Notes: generated from the sequence alone by a model not told the origin. Positions 1 to 12,210 are shown, counted from the first letter of the stretch. The stretch is DNA of 64,000 bases from Pogostemon cablin (GCA_023678885.1 CM042972.1:11366501-11430500); one strand, 5' to 3'. Translations and numbers: made by a program.

Positions 1-660
1 AGTGTCGACCAAAATTATCTTTACCCATTCGCGCGTGTACGACAGCTTTGAATCCTTCTTATTTCTGCTACTAAGTCAAGCCCTTTCTTTCCTGCGTTCC
101 TACATGATTCGTTCTATGCCTTAGCTCTAGCTCTATCGCGCATACCATTGCATATACCATGGTTTTAGCTCACATGCATGTAGAATCTACTTGGATATAG
201 AATAGACTCGAATGGTTTTTTATTTTTTTTTTGTGCTAAAGAAATCACAAACAAATAGAAAACCCTAAGTATTTTTTATTTGCTCAAAATAAAAAAAAAA
301 AAATTCCATTCAACCAAACAATGTCCTGCAATAATTATTTTCTGGCGTTTCACTATTCTCTTGTATTTAGTAATCTTTGCTTGCACATATCTATTTGTGA
401 ATCTAGATGTCTACAGATATGTGCATTTAAACCATATGTACTTCTAGGGAAAGCATCTGCTTAAACCTGATAACCAACTAACTCATTTCCTCTATTTTGA
501 AGCAACAATCTACATTCAAGTTTATGCTCTAATTAAATGTAATTACCATGGAACAGATGCATAATACATCAAAAGCGTCCACTAGAAATTCAGAAAAATC
601 AATTACAACACATGCCAATTATTTCTTTAAAAAAAAAAAAACGAAAAGCATCAGACCTAC
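1..660 (-). other. Intron 1 (partial) of the proteasome beta-2 gene
   Basis: AT-rich sequence downstream of the minus-strand donor at 659-660, with homopolymer runs near 214-232, 290-302 and 629-641. I see no second exon (no DGVILGAD-like coding sequence) and no acceptor followed by open reading frame, so the intron appears to continue beyond the left edge. Confidence 0.5.
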
Positions 661-804
661 CTGGAAAATCAAGCCAACGATGGTAGTCCCGGTCTTAAGA
701 AACGAAGGTTGCTTCAAACCCTTCTGCACAAGCATATCGTTCCTTTTGCAGAGATCGAACGAAAATCCACACTTTGGTGGCATTAATTCTGACGCTCTCG
801 CCAT
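661..804 (-). CDS. PBB: Proteasome subunit beta type-7 (20S beta-2), first coding exon only
   Basis: Minus-strand ATG at 804 opens a 48-codon exon that ends at a consensus donor: the exon ends in CAG and GTAGG follows at 660-656. The peptide contains GFSFDLCKRNDML and SFLKTGTTIVGLIF, the propeptide and mature N-terminus of plant 20S proteasome beta-2. In this family the Thr after the KTG motif is the N-terminal nucleophile giving trypsin-like activity after propeptide removal, so the TTIVG here is the mature start. The exon boundary after the LIF-plus-one-residue position matches, from memory, the exon 1 end of Arabidopsis PBB genes. The second exon is not in 1-660, so the gene is either cut by the window edge or is an exon fragment. 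The first residues before the PPK-type motif differ from the usual sequence, which is common in the propeptide. No frame damage is visible. Confidence 0.85.
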
Positions 805-1040
805 TATCAGAAGATGTTAGTTAATCCAAGGAGGGTAGGAACTGTGCGAGGAGAGTAGGAAGAATGGTTTGTTCACTTATCGCTGCTTGGGGAAGACGAA
901 AGAATGAATTGGGCCAGATTTGGTTCCTTAAAATATCATAAAGCTGCTAAAGATAAATGGGCCTTTTTATTGGGCCCTGAAGTGAATTGGGCTGTTTTAT
1001 CGAAATATTAAAAATACTAAGACAACATGTTTAATTTAGG
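805..1040 (-). promoter_or_regulatory. Upstream region / 5' UTR of the proteasome beta-2 gene
   Basis: Sequence immediately 5' of the minus-strand ATG. The start context (an A three bases before ATG, GCG after it) is a good plant start context. No TATA box at a convincing distance was identified; 905-1020 is AT-rich with GGGCC/GGCCC-type motifs (for example TTGGGCC and TGGGCCC), which are frequent upstream of plant housekeeping genes. The 5' limit is arbitrary and set by the MITE that begins near 1050. Confidence 0.3.
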
Positions 1041-1049
1041 GGTTATTAT

Positions 1050-1216
1050 AAGGTACACCTGGGTGCGCCTTAGAATTTAAAGGCTAAATATATGGGTAGT
1101 GGGTGGTTTTTATATTTTAATTTTTAATTATTAGAATTAATTGATGGTGGGGATTAGATTAAAATTCAATCTAACGGTTGAACTCGTACAAGTGCACCGG
1201 TGCCACAGGTGCACAT
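1050..1216. mobile_element. MITE, GGTGCACCTG-ended family, copy 1
   Basis: About 165 bp with inverted ends: AGGTACACCTGGGTGCGCC at the left, and GTGCACCGGTGCCACAGGTGCAC at the right, which reads back as GTGCACCTGTGGCACCGG. A diverged second copy with the same internal order lies at 38550-38702. No coding sequence. Confidence 0.5.
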
Positions 1217-2700
1217 CAGTCGAACTCTTTATTTAGATATATTTAATTAAAATTAAATTAATCAAAACTGAAAGTTTGTGTTATCTTCCTGCTTTGGTTC
1301 CTCTTCCTACTCAAGTACCCTCGTGTTAGGGAGGGGAAAGAGTAACAATAAAATCTTTATAGACAATTTTCTTAGGTTGAAATGTGTATTGCATGTTTGA
1401 CATCTGAAATGTGTATTCTCCTGAGTAACTTGGAATTCATCTCCTTGCACTTTTTGAACTCTTTTGCGACTTTAGATTCTTGATTGAAGGGAAAGATAAA
1501 ACCAAAATTTAAATAACTAAATAGGAAAAAAGGTTAAATGGATAAGATACATCCACTATATTGTTAACTTGATCGCTTTTTATTGGAGAAATTTGATGGG
1601 GTGCTTGCTGCTTGGCTTTATCAACTTCAAGAGAATTCAAAAGCTTCATACATGTAGAACAATGCAATAAGAATGTCAGCAATGATGAAAAGGAATTTAT
1701 TAAATGATGGAATTAAATCTGACTCGATTGCACAACTTCGATATTTCAGCTTGTGTCATTTCTCATCTGCTTTGTGCATAGAACTCCTGAAACCTGTGAC
1801 CTGCTAAAAAGTTAAAAGATATGATAATGTATTAAGATAACCATAAAAAATGAATTAGTAATGAGTTACTGTCTTGTTTTCACAAGCAATCTGATCTTCT
1901 CTGTTGTTAGTAAATTGGTAATAACAAGCTATTGATTGGAGTGTGAATGGTCAATTTTGTGGTATGGTTATTAATTGAATCATCATGACTTCGTGTAGGT
2001 TATTTCTATTATAAGTGTGATTTGAGTTTGTGAAGATCAATGCATGCTTTGAATCTTATTATAGGACACTAGAAAGAGTTGCTTGTGAAGGTGTTTGGAC
2101 TAGTGAAAAGAGCCTACCAATAAAAGTTTAGTACCTCGAAAAAGAATAGTGATAATTGGAAGACACTCTTAAGAGTCTTTTTGGGATTACTTTGGTAGTC
2201 TACATCTTTATGTATCTTGTGAAGGAGCACCTAATGGAATATGTGAGTGCTTTTATTCCATTGTCTATAACATGTTAGAATTAGTTGCAAAAACTCTAAA
2301 TTTTCCATACATATGCTAATCTCATCCATACATCATTTGGAATCCATTTTACATTCATCCACTCATCCATCCTATATTTTATCTTTTATATTATTTATTT
2401 CTTTTTTAATTTCTTTTATTTGTTCTTATCTCCTCCATTTTATGTTTTCTTACATGTAAAATCAAAATAGACTCGAGATCACTTAAACTCTAATTACTTG
2501 GTTTCCCATTGATTAATAATTAAATTTGGTTGCCCGTGTCTACTATGATAGGAGTCACTTGCTCCTAAATTCGCTTTAAGAAAAATAGCGATCAAATTTT
2601 TTGCACAGTTGCCAGAGAAATCAACGTAATTTAGTAGTTTGATGGAGGATTGCTTAAAGTGGTCTTAATAAGGACATTTTTCTTGTTTTGCATCTTATAT
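1217..2700. other. Intergenic, no gene recognised
   Basis: AT-rich sequence without a credible ORF, known repeat terminus or RNA gene that I can support. Confidence 0.4.
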
Positions 2701-2751
2701 TTATTTTGAAAATTTTTTGTTCTAACTTGTTTTTCTTGATAGGTACACCAA

Positions 2752-3081
2752 TCTTGAGAGAAGGAAAGAAGGAGCAAGCCAAAAATAAAAAGTGAAAAGA
2801 ATATTGTAATAGGCCTTGAAAAGAATGGTTTGAACATTGATGGTTGGAACAAATACATAGAAGGAAATTATGGAAATCAATTTGCTTTGATTCCACCACA
2901 ACAATCAATGGACTACATGAATGAGAATAATTATGGGCATTATTGTCAAATGAATCAAACAAGCTCTCAATTCTACAACAATAAAAGATATGAGGGATAT
3001 CAAAGTACGGAAATACATTCCAACCTCAATAAGGAAATACTTATTTTCTATGGAGTTCCTACAACAAAGTACCTACTGTAA
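2752..3081 (+). pseudogene. Unidentified N/Q/Y-rich coding fragment
   Basis: The ORF from 2830 encodes 83 residues rich in Asn, Gln and Tyr (for example MDYMNENNYGHYCQMNQ). It follows a plausible acceptor (CTTGATAG near 2742) after a T-rich tract. I do not recognise the family. Composition is protein-like rather than random AT-rich translation, and resembles the disordered C-terminal tails of plant transcription factors, but this is only an impression. No upstream exon could be paired with it. It may be a gene fragment or a transposon gag remnant. Confidence 0.2.
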
Positions 3082-3423
3082 CCTAAAAGGAAATATGAAC
3101 CCCTACAAAAAATGTTGAGACTTTAATTTACGTGTCACCCATCTAACGCGTGTAATAAGATATATGAAACATCAAAATATAAAAAAAATTCGGTACCACA
3201 TGATTGACACTAATATAAAATAAAAGTCAATCATTACCCCTAAAATTTATACATTTCTTTTAAAGTTTAATTTCTCATTTTTCATTAGTATTAATACGTA
3301 ATACGGTGTGACGCATGTTACACGAAAAATGGTATAGGAAATTTAGGTTGATATAACTACATCCAAACATTTCACTAAAATATATGGAATTTCTTAGGAG
3401 ATCGGTAACTTTGAGCACTTTCT

Positions 3424-3656
3424 TGTGAGATGGGTATATGTGAGATAAATTGTGAGATTGATCGGCTCATTATTAAAGTGTGTTTATTATATAAAGTATG
3501 TTTATTGGTAGTTAAAGTGTATTTTTAGTGAATCATACTATAACATTCTATAATCATATTTTAATTTATTATTAATAATACTTTAGAAAAACATATTTTA
3601 ACTACTTAGCATAGCAATTATATTTTAATAATTTTATAATTATATTTATATTGTCC

Positions 3657-3658
<2 letters not shown>
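3424..3658. mobile_element. MITE-like element, GTGAGAT family, copy 1 (truncated)
   Basis: Begins with repeated GTGAGAT motifs. It shares internal blocks (TGTTTATTATATAAA, GGTAGTTAAAGT, AATCATATTTTAATT) in the same order with the element at 6664-6902. The right end runs into a TA microsatellite, so that terminus is missing. Confidence 0.4.

Positions 3659-3661
<3 letters not shown>

Positions 3662-3705
<44 letters not shown>
3662..3705. repeat. (TA)n microsatellite
   Basis: About 44 bp of uninterrupted TA dinucleotide. Confidence 0.95.
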
Positions 3706-3711
<6 letters not shown>

Positions 3712-5386
3712 TGGGAATTAGTGGTTAATTTGAAGGGCAAACTAAACTAGATAGTGTTATGAATAGTACTGTATGATTAGTTGGGTAGTTGGGAGAAATT
3801 AAAAAATAATAAATTAACAAGCAAATTGTGAGTGATATTCATGTGTATTATGCTCTTCCTCTCTAACTGCAAAGGTACTTAATCATTAATTCCCAGCAAT
3901 AATATGCTACATGATTATTGAGATTCAAAATTGATTTGTAATACTACTAATACCTTATATTTGTGAGTAGATAAGTTAGCATATCATAAATGTAGTATGA
4001 AATGAGGTATTGCACAAAATCAAATTTAAAGTGTTTATTTTTATCGTTATTTATTAATGGCTGTTGATTCAAAATTTTTAATAAGAATTGTAATGAATAT
4101 TATTAAGGAGATCAATCATAATACTTATTGAATCAATGAAAATAATTGAGAAATTTTGATTCACATTAAATTAAACAAACATAAAAAATAAGAATTAATA
4201 TACTTTCATTCTCATTGGTTTCGTCCAATACCCCTACCAAACACCTTCTAGATTTATTATTGTTGTTATTCTTTTTTATTTTCTGGGATGCAGTGTTGGA
4301 CGATTTTAATATGAGCTAAGCTCGATTCTTGATTTTTATTTATGCAATGGATGAATATCTATTAAATAGATGAAATTGATTAAATTAACTATATAACATA
4401 ACGTTGGTTATTTATTGTACAAAATATTTGATTGATTGTGTGCTTAATAAAAATTGGTTTATAATCATGTTATTTTAAGTGAAGGACATAATATACTTCT
4501 ATTTAAAAAATTATTTTTGAGGTGGCTCTAATAAAAACTGTTCTTTTATCAACGAAATGTTGATTTCATTGCAAAATTGATTATCAACAAATTAACAATG
4601 AAATATGTTGGTAAAATTGTGGATGCTTAGCAACAAATATTCAATTTTATTGATAAATAATTTTGTTTGTATTTTGTTATTAATAACTATGTTGGTAATT
4701 TATATACTGATTTCATTGATAAATAGCGGTTAGTAAAAATAAAATAAATTCGTTGGCATTCTATTGTTAAAATAAATTATAATTTTTATTAGAAATTCAT
4801 TGGTAAACTTCGTTGCTGAAATAGAGTTTTGGAGTGGTGTGGTATCTTAATTTTTAATTGTTATTTGTTAATTTAATTATATGTATTCTTCATATTAAAT
4901 TTTAAAATAATATTAAAGATAAAATGAGTAATATGATTTGATTTAATTTTTTTTGTGTAGAAACTAATATAAACTACATGAGATAAATTACTGTTTTAGT
5001 TCAATATTTTTATGCTAAATGTCAAACTGCTGGAAATAGTTTGACTTACATGCCGATAAGCATAGCTTTTATCCCCATATCAATCACAAGCATATTTTCA
5101 TATTTGTATATTCGATTCCATATTTGAAATAGTGTGTGACTTACATTTGTATATTTCAATCATATTTGTATATTCCATATAATGAGTTTTTGTTCATATA
5201 ATGATCTTAATTTGATGCCAATGATCTTAATTTTATGCCAATGATCTTGTCCACCAACTTTTACAAAATTATACATTTATAATTAAAAATATACAATTAA
5301 TGAGTAAAAATGTATATATTTTGTTAGTAAAATTTCAATTAGTATTTTTTAATGAAAAAGTGAATGTAAAAAACTAAATAATTATT

Positions 5387-5389
<3 letters not shown>
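3706..5389. other. Intergenic, with a possible decayed CACTA-type end near 4545-4850
   Basis: No gene is visible. Between about 4545 and 4850 a short motif recurs in variant form (TTCATTGATAAAT, TTTATTGATAAAT, TTCATTGGTAAAC, TCGTTGCTGAAAT). The segment ends with TTTTGGAGTGGTG, whose reverse complement (CACCACTCCAAAA) resembles a CACTA terminus followed by subterminal repeats. The opposite terminus was not found, so this is weak. Confidence 0.25.

Positions 5390-5457
<68 letters not shown>
5390..5457. repeat. (TA)n microsatellite
   Basis: About 68 bp of TA repeat. It is followed by a 41-bp-spaced direct duplication of TTTATACAAGTATGAATGGG (near 5470 and 5511). Confidence 0.95.
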
Positions 5458-5462
<5 letters not shown>

Positions 5463-5559
5463 AATAAAAATTTATACAAGTATGAATGGGCACTATATAT
5501 ATATAATAAAAGTTTATACAAGTATGAATGGGCACTAGGGTGAGGAGGATACTAACTCC

Positions 5560-6650
5560 TATTTATGGATAATATTCAATGAGCACTATAATTAGGGTTA
5601 ATTGAAAAAAAAATATTCACTAACTTTGTTCCTATGCTAAATTAATTTTCACCTTTGAAAAATTGCAAATTAATCCCTACTTTTAAATATTGTTGTAAAA
5701 CGCATTCAATTTAAAATAAAATCCCAACTTTTAATTATAAATTGAGTGTGTGATTTTCCTTATAATTAACCCTTATAATTACACTAAGATAAATTACACA
5801 CTAATTAAACTTGCAAGGTTTTTATATTTCTAGCGATTTACTTAAAATTAATCAGCTTAATGAAATGTAATCTATGGAGAGCGTTGGTTTTTACTCACTA
5901 TAATTTTATTTTTAAATGCCACATTTTTTTAACATAATTAATCTTAATCTACGACCTTTCTTGCGACTACGTCTGCAACCCTACATGCGACTACATGTGC
6001 GACCCTACATGAGATTACATGTGCGATCATTCACGTGTTTCATTTATTAATATATGTGCAACCACGTTTATATATGCGATTATGTATTAATTATATAATA
6101 AAGAAGGGTAAAATAAGTCAAAAAGTAATATTTTTCTTAAAAAAAATTGTTAGGTGTCAATTTTCTAAAATCAATTATTAAAATGCCATTTTTTACCATT
6201 TCTCTATAATTTTCATTTGTACATATTAATTTACATTTACCATCTTTGTTAACCACTTATTACATTTATGAACCAAACCCACACTTCTTTAGTACTATAT
6301 AATAATGTCTTTTTTTTAAGCGATAATAAGGTTTGTTACTATTATATATTTGTCTAACATATTAAGTGGATGTGCATTGGTATATTGGAAGTAAGTATGG
6401 TTTTTAAGACTCTGATCCATTAATTAATTAGCCATGCCAAAAGTAGGAGTCTAAAATGTATAGAGTAGATAATATTAAACCATCGACCATTATTTGCAGT
6501 AAGAGCTGTAAGAAAGCTTAAATCAATTTTTGTGTCCAGCTATTAAACATCAACTTTTGGACAATCAACTAAACTTTCCACTCATCAATGCTATTAATTA
6601 CTTGGATAATTATGAAGGTAGCATTGATAAAAATAATTTTATTCTATTAT
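5560..6650. other. Intergenic with short imperfect TGCGAC/ACATG repeats
   Basis: AT-rich and non-coding. Between 5960 and 6080 variants of TGCGACTACATG and TGCGACCCTACATG recur, interspersed with ATGTGCGA. No gene is supported. Confidence 0.35.
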
Positions 6651-6663
6651 ATTTATATACAGG

Positions 6664-6902
6664 GACGTGAGACGGATATGTATGAAACGGTTTCATCCAT
6701 TATTAAAATATATTTATTATATAAATAAATAAAATATATTAATTGATAGTTAAAGTATTAAATCATATTATAATATCTTGTAATCATATTTTAATTCATT
6801 ATTCTTATATATTTTAATTATCAATAAGTATATTTTACCAATATAACAATTACACTTTAACATGTCTTACAAACCGTCTCACATAAGAATAATCTCACGA
6901 TA
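6664..6902. mobile_element. MITE-like element, GTGAGAT family, copy 2
   Basis: The left end (GTGAGACGGATATG, then GAAACGGTTTC) and right end (AAACCGTCTCAC, then AATCTCACGA) form an imperfect terminal inverted repeat around an AT-rich core shared with 3424-3658. No ORF. Confidence 0.45.
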
Positions 6903-6910
6903 GAGTTCGA

Positions 6911-6913
<3 letters not shown>

Positions 6914-6951
<38 letters not shown>
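6914..6951. repeat. (TA)n microsatellite
   Basis: About 38 bp of TA repeat directly downstream of the MITE-like element. Confidence 0.9.
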
Positions 6952-6953
<2 letters not shown>

Positions 6954-8094
6954 CTATACAATAGGTGGGATCATTTAATTATTAATTCATGCTGTATTTC
7001 TTATAATTGAATAATCATTGACATATAATTATTCAATATTAATTAATGAAAATTTTTTTATAGTTAGACAAAATTTAAGAAAATTACACATCATTTTGGA
7101 TCGCTCAGAAGACGCTACGTAAGCATGGAAAAAATCTGCTATAGTATATATATACTAGCGTTTGAACCTGTGCGTTACACAGAACAAATATATTCTGATA
7201 TTATTTAAACCCAAAAGAGAAGTCTAAATCATACCTTTTGGATAAATCATTCTATCTCTACCCGAAGGAGAAATCTAATAATATCGTCTTATGCAGCAGT
7301 AAGATTGTCCAAAAAATAGTGTCGTGTGTTGCATGGTCAGAGATTTTGTCAAATAAATAGCTCTTAACTAAAAATATACCTTAATTTTTTTTATAATATA
7401 CTCCCTCCATAATACATGCTATGTAAACTCTATGGGTATAGTATACCAAAAACCGTTGGGGTAAAATCTTAATTTCACACTTTCAACAAACACTATTTCT
7501 ATGGGTACAGTATACCAAAAATCACTGGGGTAAAATCTTAATTTCACCCTTTGAACAAATACTATTCCCTACCAATAAATGGTAAGCCCTCGGTACAGTA
7601 CGCCTTAAACTACTGGATAATAATATACCATGAACCACATGGGTAAAGTCATAATGTTATAATTGGAACAAACGCTAAACTCTGCCGATAAATATTAAAC
7701 CCTCGAGGGACATTATATCCTAAATCACTGGAAAAAAGTATATCATAAATCACATGGGTAAAGTCGTCATTTCACTGTTGATAAATATTAAATCATACAA
7801 TTTTATGTAATATCATATTAGGTAGTTGTATATTTATTGATTAGTATTTAGGTACTCGTACTTATTTAAAGGTATCATACCATATTTATTTAAATATCAA
7901 CCGCTCATACCCGAATCTGTGTCGTTTAAAAATTTATTACTATATTTGTAACTACTCCAAAATTACTTATCAATATGTTTAGGGTAAAATGGGGTACCAG
8001 GAAATATAGTTATTAGAGATAATCAATATCGATGTTAGGAGTACCCGTAATTCGTATCCATTTAAATGTGCACCATCCGTGATTACAATATTTG

Positions 8095-8770
8095 TATCTA
8101 TCCCAAAGTATTTTAGTGGACGATGTGTTCTGGCCTCCCTGGATTAGTCGGTATATGGATCGGATATCGGTGCATCAAAAAATACTCGTAAATTACTCAT
8201 ACCCATTTAATACTATTTTTAAAGTATTTTTTATTGATTAAAATTAATATTTTAAATGAACTTATACTATTACTGATTAAATATAAAATAAATATAATAT
8301 AATTCTATTACAAAAATATGACCTAAACCCTAATTTTATAAGTTATTATAATAATAATTGAATAATATTACAATAAATCCTAAACTCTAAAACCATATCC
8401 CTAAACCCTAAATCAATATAATGTATTTAAATTAATTTTATAATTTATTATAATAATTAAATAATATTACCCTAAATCATATAATTAAAAATTAATTCAA
8501 ATTGTTTAGGAATAATTAACATAATTTGAAATTTTAATTCAAATTGTTTAAGAATAATTAACATAATAATTTGAAATAATTAAAATCAGTAGTAGTTATG
8601 TATTATATTTAATGAAAAATAATATTAAACATACATATAAGGAATCATTTTAAACAATACATCATTTTATATTAAATATGGTATCATTATTATGATAAAA
8701 AAATCAATGACCAAAATTTAATATCATAACTGTGATGAATGGATGAGAATGAATAATGTATATATATTTA
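8095..8770. repeat. Internal module A, copy 1 (direct repeat with 9415-9985)
   Basis: Begins with CCCAAAGTATTTTAGTGGA and contains the CCTAAACCCTAA, AATTGTTTAGGAATAATT and GATGAATGGATGAGA blocks in the same order as the copy about 1.3 kb downstream. Confidence 0.6.
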
Positions 8771-9414
8771 TAATATATCTATTTTTTTAATATTTAAATT
8801 AATGTATTAATTAATTTATATACATATGTTTTTTGTGTTAAAATTAATATTTTAATAAAGATTATATTATTGTTAATTAATTATGAATTAAATATAATAT
8901 GAACTTTATTATTTTTAATATGAGAAAAAAAATTATAACTATTAATTAATTATATAATTATTTCATAACATATTTTGTAATATAGATAAAATATTTTGTA
9001 TGATTTTAATATTTGTGGATACCTGATTCATACACGTACACAATTCAAAATCTAATGATATTTTTTTGAACTACCCATGAAAATTATAATTATTAATATA
9101 TATTTATAATTTATTTATATGCTTATGACTAAAAATCGATATCTATCAGCGCCTACTTTTAATATTAGTGGCTTCAACATCTACTGGCTGGTGAAATAGA
9201 CATCAATTAACATGTTTATCGTAGTGCATATTGAATACAAAAATATAATAATTTTTTATTTTAATTTTAAATTCTAATGATATTTTTTTAACTACTCGAA
9301 CTCTTTTTTTAGAGTGTTTATTACTTATGTAAGATACTTTCTTATTTAGTAATACTCATACCCGTGTATAATTAAATATCATTTAAAAATTAATATTTTA
9401 AAAATTCATTACAA

Positions 9415-9985
9415 TATTTATATCCGTCCCAAAGTCTTTTAGTGGATGATGAGTTTTGGCCTCCCCCGAATTAGTCGATCTATGGATCAGATACTATTAC
9501 TGATTAAATATTGAATAAATATAAATAATTCTATTACAAAAATATGACCTAAACCCTAATTTTATAAGTTATTATAATAATAATTGAATAATATTACAAT
9601 AAACCCTAAACCCTAAAATCATATCCCTAAACCCTAAATTAATATAATGTATTTAAATTAATTTTATAAGTTATTATAATAATTAAATAATATTACCCTA
9701 AACCATATAATTAAAAATTAATTCAAATTGTTTAGGAATAATTAACATAATTTGAAAAAATCAATTCCAATTTTTTAGGAATAATTAACATAATAATTTG
9801 AAATAATTAAAATTAGTAGTAGTTATGTATTATACTTAATGAAAAATAATATTAAGCACACATATAAGGAATCATTTTAAATAATGCATCATTTTAAATT
9901 AAATAAAGTAACATTATTATGACAAAAAAATCAATGGCCAAAATCTAATATCATAATTGTGATGAATGGATGAGATTGAATAATG
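9415..9985. repeat. Internal module A, copy 2
   Basis: Diverged direct copy of 8095-8770, with matching order of blocks from CCCAAAGTCTTTTAGTGGA onward. Its last part is itself duplicated in tandem (next entry). Confidence 0.6.
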
Positions 9986-10252
9986 TGATGAACGGATGAG
10001 ATTAAAAAAGTTTAGTAAATTAACATAATAATTTGAAATAATTAAAATTAGTAGTAGTTATATATTATATTTAATGAAAAATAATATTAAGCACACATAT
10101 AAGGAATCATTTTAAATAAGACATCATTTTAAATTAAATAAGGTAACATTATTATGACAAAAAAACCAATGGCCAAAATCTAATATCATAATTGTGATGA
10201 ATGGATGAAATTAAATAATATGATGAACGGATGAGATTAAAAAAGGTTTAGT
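9787..10252. repeat. About 232-bp tandem duplication
   Basis: Two nearly identical adjacent units, each starting TTAACATAATAATTTGAAAT (near 9787 and 10020) and ending with GATGAACGGATGAGATTAAA. Confidence 0.7.
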
Positions 10253-10335
10253 AATCAAAATCAATGGTATAGATTAAAAATTGGTTCAATTTTGACTTTT
10301 AAAGTGTGTTTTATTATACTATATAATAAAGAAGA

Positions 10336-11676
10336 TATATATGTGTGTGTTTTTTTCTTTTAATTATATCTCGGAGTTAATATTAATTTTAAGTGTTAAA
10401 AAGTTTTGCTGAATTTGATTGTTTTTGGCATTTTACTTGTTTAATTTTAAACATTTTATGTTATAAATGTTTTTATTTTTCATTTTCAATCTTTTTTTTT
10501 CAAAAGTTTGAAAATCCAACTTCTTACTTTTTTTTCAAATTTTAATGGTGTAATTTATCATAAGATGACATATATACTTTTTTTCTTCTCAAGGAAAGAG
10601 TTGTGGGACATTGGTCTAAAATGAAAATTTTCTCATATCTTATTTCATGATGTACATTATAAGCAATAACTTAAAATTTATACTATGTTCAATGAAAATG
10701 ATATAAAGTATTAAATACATGTACAATATATAATATTCATTAAATAGCTGCAATAATAGAGCTAGATGCAGGTTCATTGAAGGAAGATTTTGGAGGGTGT
10801 AATAAAGTACTAAAATAATTAATTAAATTAAAATTAAATCTTTGATTTAAATAACAAAAAAAACATTTAGAAAAAAGAGGTGCAGGTTTGGAGGCACATG
10901 GAGCCAGGTTACCCTGAGAAGAACTGCTACTGCACCCCATAAGACTATTAAACAAATCACTAATTAATTTGGATTATTATACTAATTAAAATGATTAAAG
11001 AAAAGGGGGTCCATTTGATGAGTACTCAATATTTTCTGAAGGATTTTTCTAAGTGAGTATATAACATAAGCAGCAAATTAATTTAGTAAATAAAGATATG
11101 CTGGTCAAAGATATTTAGCGGGTTGATGGATTTTAATTTTTTTTTATCTCAGTTTTAAATCTGATCAAGTTTGTCTGTTTGACTTGGTTTTTGGAAGGAT
11201 TGGCAGAGATATTTTTAGCTCGGTTTTTACTTAAATGAGAAATCATTTAAATTAGATGAGATAAAATAGTTAAATTCTATATAAAAAAAGATCAATATAG
11301 ATAACAAATGAGAAATTCAGTTAGCTAGAGAGATAAATATGAAATACGAAATACGAGTAAAATGAAGCCTAAAACTACAATGACACAACCTTTATACATA
11401 CAATGGTGAAAATCAATTCAGTCTCCTATCTTTATTTATTATGTTTTTTTTCAAAAGAATTAAAAGTTTTGAAATAGTCCCGCAACTCACAAAATTTTAG
11501 CTGAAATGGTCCTTTTTGTTGAAAAAAAGATTTTGCCATAATCGAAGCCAAGCTTTTAACAACACATCTTAAATAACGCACCTTTTATAACACAGCCTCT
11601 ATATTTCATTTATCCTTCAATTTTCATCACATTCTTACGCTTCAAAATATTATCACAGCCATAGCTTAATTTATTT
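10336..11676. other. Intergenic, no gene supported
   Basis: AT-rich. A minus-strand ORF at 10740-10955 has a GC-richer start (SLMGCSSSSSQGN) and end (LHPPKSSFNEPASSS) separated by an AT-rich, intron-like stretch ending TTTTAG, but I cannot tie it to a family. Confidence 0.3.
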
Positions 11677-12210
11677 ATGAATGGATATTTTTATTATAAA
11701 CTTGTAATTACATACGAGAGGAGAGTTTTAAAGAAATATGGATTTGAAAGTTCGATATCCAAATGTAGTAATACTAGTAGATCTATTCGAGACGAGTGCA
11801 ACATGATTAGCAGCCATATTCGAGATGAGCATAGCAGGACTACCGAGATGCTAAATTGTTATACTCCAAGGAGGTTAAGAAAAACGATGTTGAACTCATC
11901 AACTTCACCAAGATCTATAGACATGTTCCCAAAACGAAGAATGGATAAGGCATCCCAACCAAGGCCCGAACAAGATACGCGAGCCATACCTCTTCTACTA
12001 AAAATCACCCTGATGGAGTGGAAAGAGATTGATATGAAAACCTCTAAAATAAGCCAAGATCTTAGAGAAATACAAAGGACAATGCAATTTTTCGGTGACT
12101 ACAACCGAACCATGTCACAACTAGTAGCCGAGATCCATTTACGGATGGAGAATGTGGAAAAGATGCAAAAGCAACAACTTGATCTTACCAAGAAGGTACA
12201 ATCCCAAGAT
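11677..12210 (+). pseudogene. Unidentified coiled-coil ORF, 3' end cut by the copia LTR
   Basis: The open frame runs to 12240, but from 12211 it is LTR sequence, so about 178 codons belong to the original ORF. The C-terminal half (residues about 105-178) is rich in Glu, Lys, Gln and Met, with heptad-like spacing and segments such as LREIQRTMQFFGDYN and LRMENVEKMQKQQLD, suggesting a coiled coil. The N-terminal half is basic and Ser/Arg-rich. I do not recognise the family. It may be the gag or accessory ORF of an older transposon, or a gene fragment. No continuation is recognisable beyond the far side of the element at 20034. Confidence 0.35.

Larger units (their letters stand above)
7155..10335 (-). 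mobile_element. Candidate non-autonomous Helitron
   Basis: Read on the minus strand, the element starts A|TCTTCTTTATTATATAG at 10335. It ends with a small hairpin (CTGTG, 5-base loop, CACAG; plus positions 7168-7182), about ten bases, then CTAG (7158-7155) followed by T. A 5' TC, a 3' hairpin plus CTRR and insertion between A and T are the Helitron hallmarks. No Rep/helicase coding sequence is present, so it would be non-autonomous. The interior is AT-rich, with CCCTAAACCCTAAA-like patches and duplicated modules. The short termini could arise by chance in AT-rich DNA. Confidence 0.45.

Noticed and set aside
5339..5521. ORF of alternating Tyr/Ile (also 41629-41865)
   Set aside because: Translation of a TA microsatellite.
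8340..9630. CCCTAAACCCTAAA patches as interstitial telomere repeats
   Set aside because: Only two or three units each, imperfect, and explained by the duplicated module.
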